From positions 120,427 through 184,426 of the forward strand of contig PDSA01000033.1 in assembly GCA_002748285.1 (NCBI GenBank): DNA of 64,000 nt. The letters are read 5' to 3'. Positions 56,132 to 64,000 of this stretch are shown piece after piece. Position 1 is the stretch's first letter; each line of letters opens with the position of its first letter. A program made the position numbers and the translations under genes. A model generated the notes under the pieces. That model was not told where the DNA came from and did no database searches. It was given only the letters and a program-made list of their open reading frames with translations. Origin of the DNA: Rhodobacterales bacterium (GTDB lineage Bacteria; Pseudomonadota; Alphaproteobacteria; Rhodobacterales; Rhodobacteraceae).

Positions 56132-57136
56132 ATGACTTTCACCACAACACGCCGCACGCTGATCGGCGCCATGATTGCTGCAACGGCATGGGCCGGCTGT
56201 GCCAGCGCCGATACGACACGGCTGCGTTTCCACACCTATTACGGCACCGAAATGGACCCTATCACCAAGAAGCTGCGCAAAACGGTCAAGGAAATGTCCG
56301 GCGGCGAGCTGCGCTTGCAAGTGTTCCGCGGCGGCGAGCTGGTGGCGTCGGATCAGTTTGCGGATGCGGTTTCCAAGGGCACGATTGATCTGGTGCAGGG
56401 CACCGGCGGTTATTGGTCGGGTCAGATCGACATCGGCAATATCGAAGCCGGCCTGCCGGGTGCATGGGCCAGCGTCGAAGAAGCAAAGGCGCTGTTTGAA
56501 CAGCCCGCCGTCGAAGCCCTGCTGACACAAGCCTATGCCGATGCCGGCACGGTGTTTCTGGGCAAGGGTTACGGCCACAGCTATGATTTGCTGACCACCG
56601 AGCCTGTCAAGGCGTTGTCCGATCTGAAAACACGCAAGATCCGCGCCACTTCGGCAGTGGCCAAGGTGCTGCAATCCTTTGATATTCCCACCGTTTACCT
56701 GCCTGCGCAGGAGCTGTATATCGGCCTGTCCACAGGTGTGATCGACGGTGCGATCTATGGCGGCCCGGTCGAGTATGAGCAGCTCAAGCTGAACGAAGCG
56801 GCCAAGAACTATACCTATATGAACATGCTGATGCCGGGCTGGACCGACACCTATCTGGCCAATCCCGACAGCTGGAATGCCCTTTCGGATGAGCATAAGA
56901 AAATCCTGCGCACCGCGCTGGCCCAATATGCCGAGGACATCCACCAATGGCTGGCCGAAGGCAACGCCAATGTCCCCGAAGGCACCTTTGACTATGCCAC
57001 CCTTCCCGAAGAGGATTCGCGGGCGCTGACCAAAGCTTCGCAGAAAGTCTGGGAAGAAGAGGCCGCACGGTCCGAGCGCAACCGGGCGCTGGTTGATGCG
57101 CTGATTGCCAACGCCAAGGCGCATGGACGCCTGTAA
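56132..57136 (+). CDS. dctP: TRAP transporter substrate-binding protein DctP
   Basis: This 334-residue periplasmic solute receptor has an N-terminal twin-arginine-like or Sec signal (TTTRRTLIGAMIAATAWAGC). The mature DctP/TAXI-type core is TRLRFHTYYGTEMDPITKKL, GGELRLQVFRGGELVASDQF, GKGYGHSYDLLTTEPVKALSDLKTRKIRATS, QELYIGLSTGVIDGAIYGG and LMPGWTDTYLANPDSWNALS. Arginine in KIRATS is the usual carboxylate contact, so an organic acid ligand is likely. GAGGAGA lies before the ATG. Its stop overlaps the dctQ start. Confidence 0.94.
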   Translation: MTFTTTRRTLIGAMIAATAWAGCASADTTRLRFHTYYGTEMDPITKKLRKTVKEMSGGELRLQVFRGGELVASDQFADAVSKGTIDLVQGTGGYWSGQIDIGNIEAGLPGAWASVEEAKALFEQPAVEALLTQAYADAGTVFLGKGYGHSYDLLTTEPVKALSDLKTRKIRATSAVAKVLQSFDIPTVYLPAQELYIGLSTGVIDGAIYGGPVEYEQLKLNEAAKNYTYMNMLMPGWTDTYLANPDSWNALSDEHKKILRTALAQYAEDIHQWLAEGNANVPEGTFDYATLPEEDSRALTKASQKVWEEEAARSERNRALVDALIANAKAHGRL

Positions 57137-57714
57137 TGGCATCGCTTGTAACGCGGTATCTGACGTTGCAAGATGGTCTGTCCGACTTTGTCGGGCGGGC
57201 CATCTCGTGGCTGACGCTGGCGATGATTGCGGTGCTGGCGCTGGAAATCGTGGCCCGGTATTTCCTGAATTCGCCCACGATCTGGGCGCATGAAACCAGC
57301 ACGATGCTTTATGGCGCGTTCTGTATGCTGGCCGGGTCCTATACGCTGCGCCATCGCGGGCATGTGCGCTCTGAGGTGATTTATGGCAATCTCAGCACGC
57401 GGGCGCAGGCCTGCTGCGATGTGGCCATCTTTGCGATGGGGCTGGTCGTGCTGGCGGTGTTTTTCTGGCTGTCGGTGGGCTTTGCCGCAGATAGCTGGGC
57501 GGTGCGCGAGTATTCCAACAAAAGCATCTGGCAGCCCGCAATCTATCCGATCAAAACGGTGATCCCGGTCGCGGTTGGGCTGGTTCTGTTGCAGAACATT
57601 GCCGAATTGCTGCGTGCGACGCTGACCGCGCTGGATATTCCCTTTGAGGATCCGCGCGAGCCCACGCCAGAAATCGATATTGATCCCGAACTGCTGAAAT
57701 CCGCCCAGAAATAA
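57136..57714 (+). CDS. dctQ: TRAP transporter small permease DctQ
   Basis: This 192-residue four-helix membrane subunit has hydrophobic segments at AISWLTLAMIAVLALEIVAR, TSTMLYGAFCMLAGSYTL, VAIFAMGLVVLAVFFWLSVG and TVIPVAVGLVLLQNIAELL. Hallmarks are YFLNSPTIWAHETSTML and TLRHRGHVRSEVIYG. The C-terminal tail is acidic. It overlaps dctP by one base (TAATG) and precedes dctM by 42 bp, giving a three-component TRAP operon. Confidence 0.94.
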   Translation: MASLVTRYLTLQDGLSDFVGRAISWLTLAMIAVLALEIVARYFLNSPTIWAHETSTMLYGAFCMLAGSYTLRHRGHVRSEVIYGNLSTRAQACCDVAIFAMGLVVLAVFFWLSVGFAADSWAVREYSNKSIWQPAIYPIKTVIPVAVGLVLLQNIAELLRATLTALDIPFEDPREPTPEIDIDPELLKSAQK

Positions 57715-57756
57715 TGGGCCACAACGGCGTGGGGCACCCATGCCGGGAGGAAACTT

Positions 57757-59076
57757 ATGGCTGAACTGGACCCGTTAACGATTACGGCGATTATGTTCTT
57801 GTCGATGCTTTTGCTGATGGCGCTTGGGGCGCCGCTGGCTTGGGCGTTAACCATTGTGGGCGTGGGCAGCGCCTATATGTTATGGGGCCCCGGCGGGCTG
57901 GAGCTGCTGGTCAGCTCAACCTACAGCGCCATGGACAATTTCCTGCTTGTTGCACTGCCGATGTTTATCTTTATGGGGCTTGTCCTGCAACGATCGGGCA
58001 TCACCGATGACCTGTTTGAAATGATCCACAAGCTGATGGGCGGCGTTCCCGGTGGCCTGGGTGTTGGCACCGTCATCATCTGCGCCCTGATTGCCGCCAT
58101 GGCCGGGGTTTCGGGCGCGGCGACCGTGTCGCTGGGGATCATTGCCCTGCCGGCGATGCTCAAACGCGGCTATGACGCCAAGCTGGTGACCGGCACCATC
58201 ATGGCGGGCGGAGCGCTTGGCTTTCTGATCCCGCCTTCGGTGCTGATGATCATCTATGCGTTTCTCAGCCGCGATTCGGTGGGCAAGCTGTTTGCCGCCG
58301 GGCTGATGCCCGGGCTGATGCTGGCCGGGATTTACATCGCCTATGTGTTGATCCGCTGCCGCATCAACCCCAATCTGGGCCCACCCGCCCCGCTTGAGGA
58401 CCGTTACAGCGGTCTGGAAAAGCTGAAATCGCTGCGCCATCTGATCGCGCCGGGGCTGCTGATTGCAACCGTTCTGGGCTGTATCATCGGCGGCGTGACC
58501 TCTCCGTCCGAGGCTTCGGCCATTGGCGCGCTTGGCTCGCTGATCATTGCCGGGCTTTATGGCCGGGTGAACCGGAAAATGATGGCCTATGTCATGACAA
58601 CAACGGCCAAGCTGATGGGGATGCTGATGTGGATCACCATCGCGGCGGTGTTCTTTTCCAAGATTTATGTCGGGCTGGGGGCCGGAATGATCGTGGGCGA
58701 GCTGATCGAGGATTTCGAGTTATCACCGATGTTCGTCATCATCGCCATGCTGGCGACCTATTTCGTGCTGGGGATGTTTCTGGATGATTTTGCCATCGTG
58801 TTCATCACTGTGCCGCTGTTTGTGCCGATCGTGCGCGATCTGGGGTTTGATACGACATGGTTTGCGGTTCTGTTCATCCTGTCGATGCAATCGGCCTATC
58901 TGACGCCGCCCTTTGGCTATAATCTGTTCTATATGCGCTCTGTCGCGCCGCCGGAGATTCGCATCGGCGACATTTACAAGGCGGCCCTGCCGTTTGTCGC
59001 GCTACAGATTCTGGGTCTGGCGCTGGTGGTGGCTTTTCCTCAGATTGCGCTGTGGTTGCCCAGCGTGCTGTTCTGA
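57757..59076 (+). CDS. dctM: TRAP transporter large permease DctM
   Basis: This 439-residue polytopic permease (about 12 helices) energised by the sodium or proton gradient has DNFLLVALPMFIFMGLVLQR and MGGVPGGLGVGTVIICALIAAMAGVSGAATVSLGIIALPAM. GALGFLIPPSVLMIIYAFLS, GVTSPSEASAIGALGSLI and the C-terminal MQSAYLTPPFGYNLFYMRSV are also DctM-typical. GGAGG lies before the ATG. It is the last gene of the operon and is followed by a strong terminator. Confidence 0.96.
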   Translation: MAELDPLTITAIMFLSMLLLMALGAPLAWALTIVGVGSAYMLWGPGGLELLVSSTYSAMDNFLLVALPMFIFMGLVLQRSGITDDLFEMIHKLMGGVPGGLGVGTVIICALIAAMAGVSGAATVSLGIIALPAMLKRGYDAKLVTGTIMAGGALGFLIPPSVLMIIYAFLSRDSVGKLFAAGLMPGLMLAGIYIAYVLIRCRINPNLGPPAPLEDRYSGLEKLKSLRHLIAPGLLIATVLGCIIGGVTSPSEASAIGALGSLIIAGLYGRVNRKMMAYVMTTTAKLMGMLMWITIAAVFFSKIYVGLGAGMIVGELIEDFELSPMFVIIAMLATYFVLGMFLDDFAIVFITVPLFVPIVRDLGFDTTWFAVLFILSMQSAYLTPPFGYNLFYMRSVAPPEIRIGDIYKAALPFVALQILGLALVVAFPQIALWLPSVLF

Positions 59077-59096
59077 GGCGATTTATAACACGAATA

Positions 59097-59132
59097 AACG
59101 GCCGCCGGTTCGCTGGCGGCCGTTTTGCGTTT
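59097..59132 (+). terminator. Rho-independent terminator of the TRAP operon
   Basis: A perfect 10-bp stem AACGGCCGCC / GGCGGCCGTT (59097-59106 and 59115-59124) with an 8-base loop is followed by TTGCGTTT, 20 bp after the dctM stop. Confidence 0.88.
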
Positions 59133-59159
59133 AAGGGGGACGGGGTGGTGGCGTTTTAG

Positions 59160-59804
59160 ATTGACTTTGAAGACCGTAAAGAGGCCCGCATCCGCGTCTG
59201 GAGCCGGATCACCACCCCGGCCACCGGCAACTCCGGCAAGGGTCCGGCGTTGGAATATCTGGACGATCAGGGCATTCCGCTCAGGGGTATCAACCTGTCT
59301 TGTGCCCGCATGGGCGGCGGTTGGGATGCGGAGAAGCTGACCTGTGAAGCACCCACCTATTTGCGAAAGGTGAAGTTGCAAGGGGCCAGCCTTTGGGGCG
59401 CGCAATTTGGTGGAGCGCGTTTAAGCTGGGCGGATTTCACGGGAGCGAAGTCTCTCAACAAGGCCCGGTTCCATGGCCCGGAGACCGGCTATTCGGCTTG
59501 GGCGTGGGCGGACGAGCAGCCCATCGGGTTGCCGGAGTGGACCAAGATCGGCCTTTGCGTCTACGATCCTGAATTCAAAAGCCTCTTCAAGCGCCCCGAC
59601 CCCTGCATTCCCCCGACCCGGCGCAGTAAAAAGGGCGGCCCCGGAGGGCCGCCCATGTCTTGCTACAACATTTGCGCGGATTACTTGGGCGCATCCGCCG
59701 CGTTAGCCATCAGATATTCCATCACCAAGGCGCGTTCGTCGTCCTCCAGACCGGCGCGTTCGAACATCGACGGCACGATGCCTTTCCACTGTTGCTGCGT
59801 GTAG
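59160..59804 (+). pseudogene. Remnant of a pentapeptide-repeat protein
   Basis: The frame opens right after a TAG (59157) with no start codon and reads DFEDRKEARIRVWSRI, then TTPATGNSGKGPALEYLDDQ and GIPLRGINLSCARMGGGWDA. Pentapeptide-like units follow (VKLQGASLWGAQFGGARLSW, ADFTGAKSLNKARF). In relatives known to me, this central block follows an N-terminal membrane part, which is absent here. Past about 59610 the frame runs through the torA terminator and into antisense sequence, so the natural end is lost too. TTG 59250 is the first possible start. I read it as a 5'- and 3'-truncated gene, with a short functional ORF less likely. Confidence 0.5.
59628..59654 (-). terminator. Rho-independent terminator of the TorA-like gene
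   Basis: A perfect 9-bp stem GGGCGGCCC / GGGCCGCCC (59633-59641 and 59646-59654) with a 4-base loop is followed on the minus strand by TTTTTACTG. It lies 27 bp after the reductase stop. Confidence 0.88.
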
Positions 59805-62353
59805 TGGGTCACTTCACGCGGGGCGTGGCAGACGGTGCAGCGTTCAAAGAACATCTTTTCGCCCGGGGTCATGTCGGCATAGAGCTTCTCGGTCAGCGCC
59901 TCCAGACGGTCTAGGCCCAGCGCGTCTTCGTCGATGGCGGCAACCTCCATATCGTCGATGATCGCCGGTTTTTCATAGGCCATGTTCGGGCCTTCCGGGT
60001 CGGTGCATTTGCGCATCTCGACCAGTGCCGAGTTCGCCGTGGTGGCTTCGGACAGGGCCGAAGAGCGTTGGGTGGAGGTGATGAAATTCACCAGACCCGA
60101 ATTGTCACGACCCTTGCTGTCAAGCTGCGGCCACGCGCCCTCATAGAGCGAGACCACGCCGGGCATGATCTCGTCGCTGACCACCGCGCCGACAATGACC
60201 GTGCCGCGGTCGTTGTAAAGCTCGACGATGTCGCCGTCTTCGATGCCTCGCTCGGCGGCGTCCTGCGCGTTGATGCGCACCGGCTCGCGGCCCTGCACCG
60301 TGTAAAGCGCGCGCAGCCGTTCCGAGTTGGCCATCTGGCTGTGCAGACGGAACCATGGGTGCGGCGAGACAACATGTAGCTGACCGGGTTTGCCCTTGCC
60401 GAGATATTCTTCTTTTTCCATCCACATGGCGGTGCCGGGGCAATCGGGCAGGTCCATATCGGCGATGTCCTGACAGAACATCTCGATCTTGCCGGAGGAG
60501 GTGTGCAGGGGGTTGGCTTCCGGGTCTTCGTAGAAGGCGCCGTGGCGGGTCCATTTGCGGGCCTCGGCGGGAACCGGCATCCGGGCGTAGCCCTTTTCCC
60601 AGAACTCCTCGAAGGGCACTTCTTCAGCCGCGCCCGAAGCCTCATAGGCGAGCTTGATGTGATACATCTTCTCTTCGCTGTCGGTGAACTGGGCCCAGAG
60701 GCCGAGCTTGTCGGCCAGACCTTCGAAGATTTCGTAGTCGGGCAGGCTGTCACCGATGGGCTCGATCACCTTCTTCATCGCGTAGACGCGGTCGTTCGAG
60801 TAGGTGCCGCCGGAGGTGATGTCGTCCTGCTCCAGCGTCGAAGCCGCAGGGAACACGATGTCGGCCCAGCGGGTTGCCGCCGTCCACCAGACATCGACGG
60901 AAACGATGGTCTCGACCTTGTTCAGGGCGCGGATCAACCGGTTGGTGTCCTGTTGGTGTGACATGAAGTTGTTGCCGGCGTTGAAGATCATCTTGATGTC
61001 GGGATAGCTGTTGTGCTGCCCGTTATAGAAGAATTTCTTGCCGGGGTTTTCCAACGCTTCAGTGATGCGCGAGGCGGGGACGACCTTCTTCACGAAGTTG
61101 CGGCCCTGGCTCATCCCCACCGGCGTGCCGTTGCCGCCCTGCGGCATCCCGCCATTGCCGTAATGCCAGCTGAAGCCAATGCCCTGACCCGGCTTGCCGA
61201 TCTTGCCCAGAAGGGCGGCGTAGTTGACGATCGCCCAATAGATCATCTCGCCGTGTTGCGCCCGCTGGATCGCCCAAGAGCCGGCGATGCAGGTGTTGTG
61301 GGTGGCGATCAGTTTGCTCAGCTCTTTGATCTTGGCCTCTTCGATGCCGGTGATCTTCGCAGCCCAAGCCGGCGTTTTCGGGGTGCCATCGGTTTCGCCT
61401 TTCACATAGGCGATCCATTTGTCAGCGCCAACGGTGTATTTGTCCATATAGGCGCGGTCTTCCCAGCCGTTTTCCAGCGCGTCATAAGCCATGGCGAGGA
61501 ACAGCGCGGTGTCGGTGTTGGGGATGATCGCGGTGCGCTCGGCGTTCAGCACTTCGTCGGTGGCGGTGCGCTGCGGATTGATCGAGATGAACTTGACGCC
61601 GGCATCGCGGATGTCTTCCCAGTGGGCATACATGCCGTGGTCGGCCACGCGGTATTCGATGCGGTTGTTCTTGATCGGATCACAGCCGACCAGCACGAAA
61701 ACTTCGCCATGGTCGCGGATGGTTTCCCATGCGGACTGGGCCGAGTAGACCTCCATATCGCCGATGATGCGCGGCAGCACGACCTGACCGGCCCCGGCCG
61801 ACCAGTCGCCAGCGGTGTTGGTGCAGCCGCCCATGAGGTTCAACAAACGGCCCTGAAGCACGTTCGGACGGAACGCACCGGCATTGGACCAGCCACCATA
61901 AGAAGAACTGAAGATCGCCTCATTGCCGTGGTTGGTGGCGGTGTCCAGCAGCGCCTTGGCGGCCAGAGACCAGGCGGTATCCCAATCGACCTGCACCCAC
62001 TCTTCCTTGCCGCGTAGCTCGGGCTTGGTATCGCCGGTTTTCCAACCTTCCAGATAGGATTTGCGCACCATCGGATAGTTGATGCGGGTCTCGTCATAGG
62101 TGCGGTCCATGACGCCATAGGTCAGCATCTCGGTGGGGCGGGCGTCCAGCTCCATCATGGTGTTGATGCCGACCAGCTTGCCATCGCGCACCACGCCTTC
62201 AAACGGGCCGTAATGGGTGGCGTGGAAAATGCGGCCGGGGAAGCTGTTAGGGTCAATCGCGGCCAGCGCGGTCGAACCCATCAGGCCGGCGGAACCAACA
62301 GCAGCGGCCCCCCCTGTGAGAAAAGCGCGGCGGGTTGGGTTTGCAAATGTCAT
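59681..62353 (-). CDS. TMAO/DMSO-reductase-like molybdoenzyme with C-terminal cytochrome c domain
   Basis: This 890-residue protein has a Tat signal (NPTRRAFLTGGAAAVGSAGL). The bis-MGD catalytic domain of the TorA/DorA type shows SSYGGWSNAGAFRP with Ser156 as the predicted Mo ligand, NLMGGCTNTAGDWSAGAGQVVLP, MIFNAGNNFMSHQQDTNRL and SVDVWWTAATRWADIVFPAA. The molybdopterin-binding cap is VVSPHPWFRLHSQM. No N-terminal Fe-S cysteine cluster is seen. After about residue 770 an extra domain carries CTVCH (839-843), a haem c site, and HYTQQQWKGIVPSMFERAG. It should be periplasmic. GGAGGA precedes ATG 62353. Divergent from a TorR/DorR-like regulator. Substrate (TMAO, DMSO or other) not certain. Confidence 0.88.
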   Translation of the reverse strand: MTFANPTRRAFLTGGAAAVGSAGLMGSTALAAIDPNSFPGRIFHATHYGPFEGVVRDGKLVGINTMMELDARPTEMLTYGVMDRTYDETRINYPMVRKSYLEGWKTGDTKPELRGKEEWVQVDWDTAWSLAAKALLDTATNHGNEAIFSSSYGGWSNAGAFRPNVLQGRLLNLMGGCTNTAGDWSAGAGQVVLPRIIGDMEVYSAQSAWETIRDHGEVFVLVGCDPIKNNRIEYRVADHGMYAHWEDIRDAGVKFISINPQRTATDEVLNAERTAIIPNTDTALFLAMAYDALENGWEDRAYMDKYTVGADKWIAYVKGETDGTPKTPAWAAKITGIEEAKIKELSKLIATHNTCIAGSWAIQRAQHGEMIYWAIVNYAALLGKIGKPGQGIGFSWHYGNGGMPQGGNGTPVGMSQGRNFVKKVVPASRITEALENPGKKFFYNGQHNSYPDIKMIFNAGNNFMSHQQDTNRLIRALNKVETIVSVDVWWTAATRWADIVFPAASTLEQDDITSGGTYSNDRVYAMKKVIEPIGDSLPDYEIFEGLADKLGLWAQFTDSEEKMYHIKLAYEASGAAEEVPFEEFWEKGYARMPVPAEARKWTRHGAFYEDPEANPLHTSSGKIEMFCQDIADMDLPDCPGTAMWMEKEEYLGKGKPGQLHVVSPHPWFRLHSQMANSERLRALYTVQGREPVRINAQDAAERGIEDGDIVELYNDRGTVIVGAVVSDEIMPGVVSLYEGAWPQLDSKGRDNSGLVNFITSTQRSSALSEATTANSALVEMRKCTDPEGPNMAYEKPAIIDDMEVAAIDEDALGLDRLEALTEKLYADMTPGEKMFFERCTVCHAPREVTHYTQQQWKGIVPSMFERAGLEDDERALVMEYLMANAADAPK

Positions 62354-62404
62354 GGAGTCCTCCTCAGGATCGTTCAATTCTTTGACATCAGCGTAAAGGG
62401 CGGC

Positions 62405-62463
62405 TGTAAACCGGTCTTTGGCAAGCCATGAACAGGGTGTTTTAGTTTGTAAAAAGATGTAAA
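62405..62463. promoter_or_regulatory. TGTAAA direct repeats between the reductase and regulator genes
   Basis: TGTAAA occurs at 62405-62410, 62448-62453 and 62458-62463. The last two are exactly 10 bp apart in the 148-bp divergent intergenic region. Spaced direct repeats suit an OmpR-family regulator such as the adjacent one. The assignment is inference. Confidence 0.5.
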
Positions 62464-62501
62464 CGAAGCTAGGCTCGCCGGAAATCATTGCGGAGCAAGC
62501 C

Positions 62502-63206
62502 ATGAGCCAGCATATCGTCATCGTCGAGGATGACAGCATCACCCGCCGCCGTTTGGCCGCGGCGCTGAAAAAGCAGATGTATCGCATCAGCGAGGCTGAG
62601 GATGCCGCGCAGATGGAGGCGATTATTGCCCGTGATCCGGCGGATCTGTTGTTGGTAGACATCAATCTTGAGGGCAAGGACGGGCTGACCATCACCCGCG
62701 AGCAACGGGCGGTGTCGCGGGCGGGGATCATTTTGCTGACCAGCCGCGATGATCAGGTGGACCGGATCGTGGGGCTTGAGATGGGGGCGGATGATTACGT
62801 CACCAAACCTTTTGACAAGCGCGAGCTGTTTGCCAGGGTGAAAAACCTGTTGGCGCGGATTGAGCAGATCAAATCGGCGGCTCCGGCGGCAGTGGCGGAC
62901 ACGCGGGTGGGGGCGTGGCAGCTGGACCGGGCGCGGCGGCGGTTAGAGGGCGCAGATGGGCGCATCGTGCCGTTGACCCGGGCGGAATTTGAGCTGCTGG
63001 ATGCGTTGATGCAGAACCCGGGGGTGGTACTGTCGCGCGAGCGTCTGATCACCATGGTGCAGCACCGGCAGGCCACGCCCGAGGACCGCACCATTGACGT
63101 TCTGATCGGCCGTTTGCGCCGCAAGATCGAAACCGACCCCAGCCATCCCGACTGGATCATCACCGTGCATGGCGAAGGGTATCTGTTTGCGTCACCGGAG
63201 AGGTAA
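62502..63206 (+). CDS. OmpR-family response regulator (TorR/DorR-like)
   Basis: This 234-residue regulator has an N-terminal receiver domain: acidic pair in VIVEDDS, phospho-acceptor Asp53 in LLLVDINLEG, conserved Thr/Ser in IILLTSRDD and Lys in DDYVTKPFDKREL. The C-terminal winged helix shows LTRAEFELLDALMQNPGVVLSRERLI, RTIDVLIGRLRRKIE and WIITVHGEGYLFA. TorR/DorR proteins activate TMAO or DMSO reductase genes, and this gene lies divergent from one. A GGAG-like site precedes the ATG. The probable sensor lies at the right edge of the window. Confidence 0.92.
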   Translation: MSQHIVIVEDDSITRRRLAAALKKQMYRISEAEDAAQMEAIIARDPADLLLVDINLEGKDGLTITREQRAVSRAGIILLTSRDDQVDRIVGLEMGADDYVTKPFDKRELFARVKNLLARIEQIKSAAPAAVADTRVGAWQLDRARRRLEGADGRIVPLTRAEFELLDALMQNPGVVLSRERLITMVQHRQATPEDRTIDVLIGRLRRKIETDPSHPDWIITVHGEGYLFASPER

Positions 63207-63297
63207 CAGTCCATTTCCGAGCGTGCGGTTCGTGCGGTGGGCCATGTGCAATCCGGGGGCGACAGGAAAGCCCGGCGGTTCCTGGATTGCCGCCCAC

Positions 63298-63657
63298 TCA
63301 CGCCTTTGGCTTGTCGGCCGCGTCTGTCTTTTTATCTGCCTTGGGGGAAATCAGCACCGTTGCGAATTGTGTGACCAGAGCAATGAAAACGCCGATGCTG
63401 GTTACAGCATAGAGCATGGTGAACACCTTTGCGGTGGGGGTGGTCGGGGTGAGGTCTCCCAGCCCGATGGTCGTGGCCACCATCATGCTGAAATAGGCGG
63501 CATCCACCCAGCCCCACCCTTCGACAGCACGATAGAACAGCGTGCCCGAGATCAGGATCAGCAGCGCCAGAATCTGGGTCGAGCGAAAAGCCGGTTCCTG
63601 CCAGGATCGGTATATGGCCTTCAACAGGCGGCTCAGGGTCAGGAAAAAAGACAGCAT
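63298..63657 (-). CDS. Two-helix potassium channel family protein
   Basis: This 119-residue ion_trans_2 channel subunit has a basic N-terminus and helix 1 (ILALLILISGTLFYRAV). The pore helix WVDAAYFSMMVATTIGLGD holds the selectivity filter TIGLGD (residues 63-68). Helix 2 is VFTMLYAVTSIGVFIALVTQF, and the tail is Lys-rich. The usual filter is TVGYGD; Leu replaces Tyr here, a variation seen in some bacterial channels. It lacks a RCK domain. The gene sits between the response regulator and the Hpt protein end, in the same direction as the latter, 60 bp away. Confidence 0.88.
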   Translation of the reverse strand: MLSFFLTLSRLLKAIYRSWQEPAFRSTQILALLILISGTLFYRAVEGWGWVDAAYFSMMVATTIGLGDLTPTTPTAKVFTMLYAVTSIGVFIALVTQFATVLISPKADKKTDAADKPKA

Positions 63658-63717
63658 GGCGGATCTCCGATCGTTGAGGTGTGCTGGGGGCGCGTTTTGC
63701 GTTTGATCCGTGGATCA

Positions 63718-64000
63718 TTACCCGGTTGCGCCCTTGATTTCAAGCAATCGCGCGGCGTCATTCAACATCTGCATGGCGGTCTCAAACGCTGTTTTGAGTG
63801 TCGCGCTCCGGGCGCTTTGATCGCGGCCGGCCCGGGCTGAGTCTTCGATGTCTCCCAACATCCTGCAAAACGCCTCCAGTCCGAAATTCGACGCCGCCCC
63901 TTTCAGCCGATGCGCGGTTTTGCGTGCCTGTTCGTGGTCGCCCTTGGCGATGGCCTCTTGCAGAACCGGCAGGGCGGTTTCGGTCTGGCTGCGGAATTCC
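63718..64000 (-). CDS. Hpt domain, C-terminus of a probable hybrid sensor kinase (partial)
   Basis: The frame is open at the right edge and ends with TAA at 63718-63720, so only the last 94 residues are visible. They form a histidine phosphotransfer domain: ARKTAHRLKGAASNFGLEAF with the phospho-accepting His in HRLKGAA, preceded by an acidic helix and followed by a helical tail (AMQMLNDAARLLEIKGATG). TorS-type unorthodox kinases end in such an Hpt domain, and the TorR-like regulator is close by, so a TorS-like kinase is likely; a stand-alone Hpt is possible. Confidence 0.75.
   Translation of the reverse strand, partial: EFRSQTETALPVLQEAIAKGDHEQARKTAHRLKGAASNFGLEAFCRMLGDIEDSARAGRDQSARSATLKTAFETAMQMLNDAARLLEIKGATG

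Overview
The window is visibly GC-rich and gene-dense. Its content fits an alphaproteobacterium of the Rhodobacterales (Rhodobacter/roseobacter group). The pointers are a CcrM-type GANTC methyltransferase, the tsaD / hemD / mitofilin-like (COG4223) / hemY neighbourhood, a MoxR-DUF58-DUF4159 operon, a Rhizobium-type L-asparaginase, an IalB-family protein, a TRAP transporter and a TMAO/DMSO-type molybdoenzyme. This assignment is inferred from gene content and translated motifs; no 16S rRNA or tRNA gene is present.

Layout. 0-2.1 kb: CPBP protease (cut by the edge), hydroxypyruvate-isomerase-like TIM barrel and DUF1285 protein (minus). 2.1-8.9 kb: four-gene MoxR operon (plus). 8.9-9.2 kb: a small intergenic element with terminal inverted repeats. 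9.3-12.3 kb: queuosine precursor transporter, YciI, gpsA, tsaD (minus). 12.4-16.0 kb: hemD, COG4223 membrane protein, hemY (plus). 16.1-24.7 kb: accessory surface/envelope region with a secreted beta-helix/RTX protein, an overlapping acyltransferase-SGNH / GMC oxidoreductase / SDR operon, a divergent hexapeptide acetyltransferase and an NAD-dependent epimerase-like gene. 24.7-29.0 kb: endonuclease/exonuclease/phosphatase-like protein, membrane protein, leuD, leuC. 29.2-31.5 kb: MscS channel, rsfS, rlmH. 31.5-31.8 kb: second copy of the inverted-repeat element. 31.9-36.4 kb: ccrM, then the arfB / class III aminotransferase / kinase / rnhB operon (minus).

36.6-41.2 kb holds two damaged genes. 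leuB lacks two internal segments, the second of which shifts the frame. The adjacent oxoprolinase/hydantoinase gene has a third frame-shifting gap near its N-terminus. Three deletions in about 1.2 kb, in a window otherwise almost free of broken genes, mean either local decay or a local sequence error.

41.3-45.9 kb: cobO and the serine pathway (serA, serC, divergent serB). 46.0-49.0 kb: L-asparaginase, IalB-family protein, rlmN. 49.2-49.9 kb: doubtful orphan reading frames. 50.2-54.4 kb: transketolase, a coiled-coil protein with six tandem 11-residue repeats, zapA, a probable 6S RNA and tpiA. 54.4-55.9 kb: a long palindromic repeat, UspA protein, VOC protein. 56.1-59.1 kb: complete DctPQM TRAP operon. 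59.2-64 kb: a pentapeptide-repeat remnant, then a respiratory module. That module is a Tat-exported TMAO/DMSO-reductase-like enzyme with a C-terminal haem c domain, a divergent OmpR-type regulator, a two-helix K+ channel and the Hpt end of a probable hybrid sensor kinase.

The best candidates for new biology are the haem-c-fused reductase and its regulatory neighbours, the 220-230 bp inverted-repeat elements, the surface-modification operon at 18.7-24.7 kb, the hendecad coiled-coil partner of ZapA, and the kinase/aminotransferase pair between arfB and rnhB.
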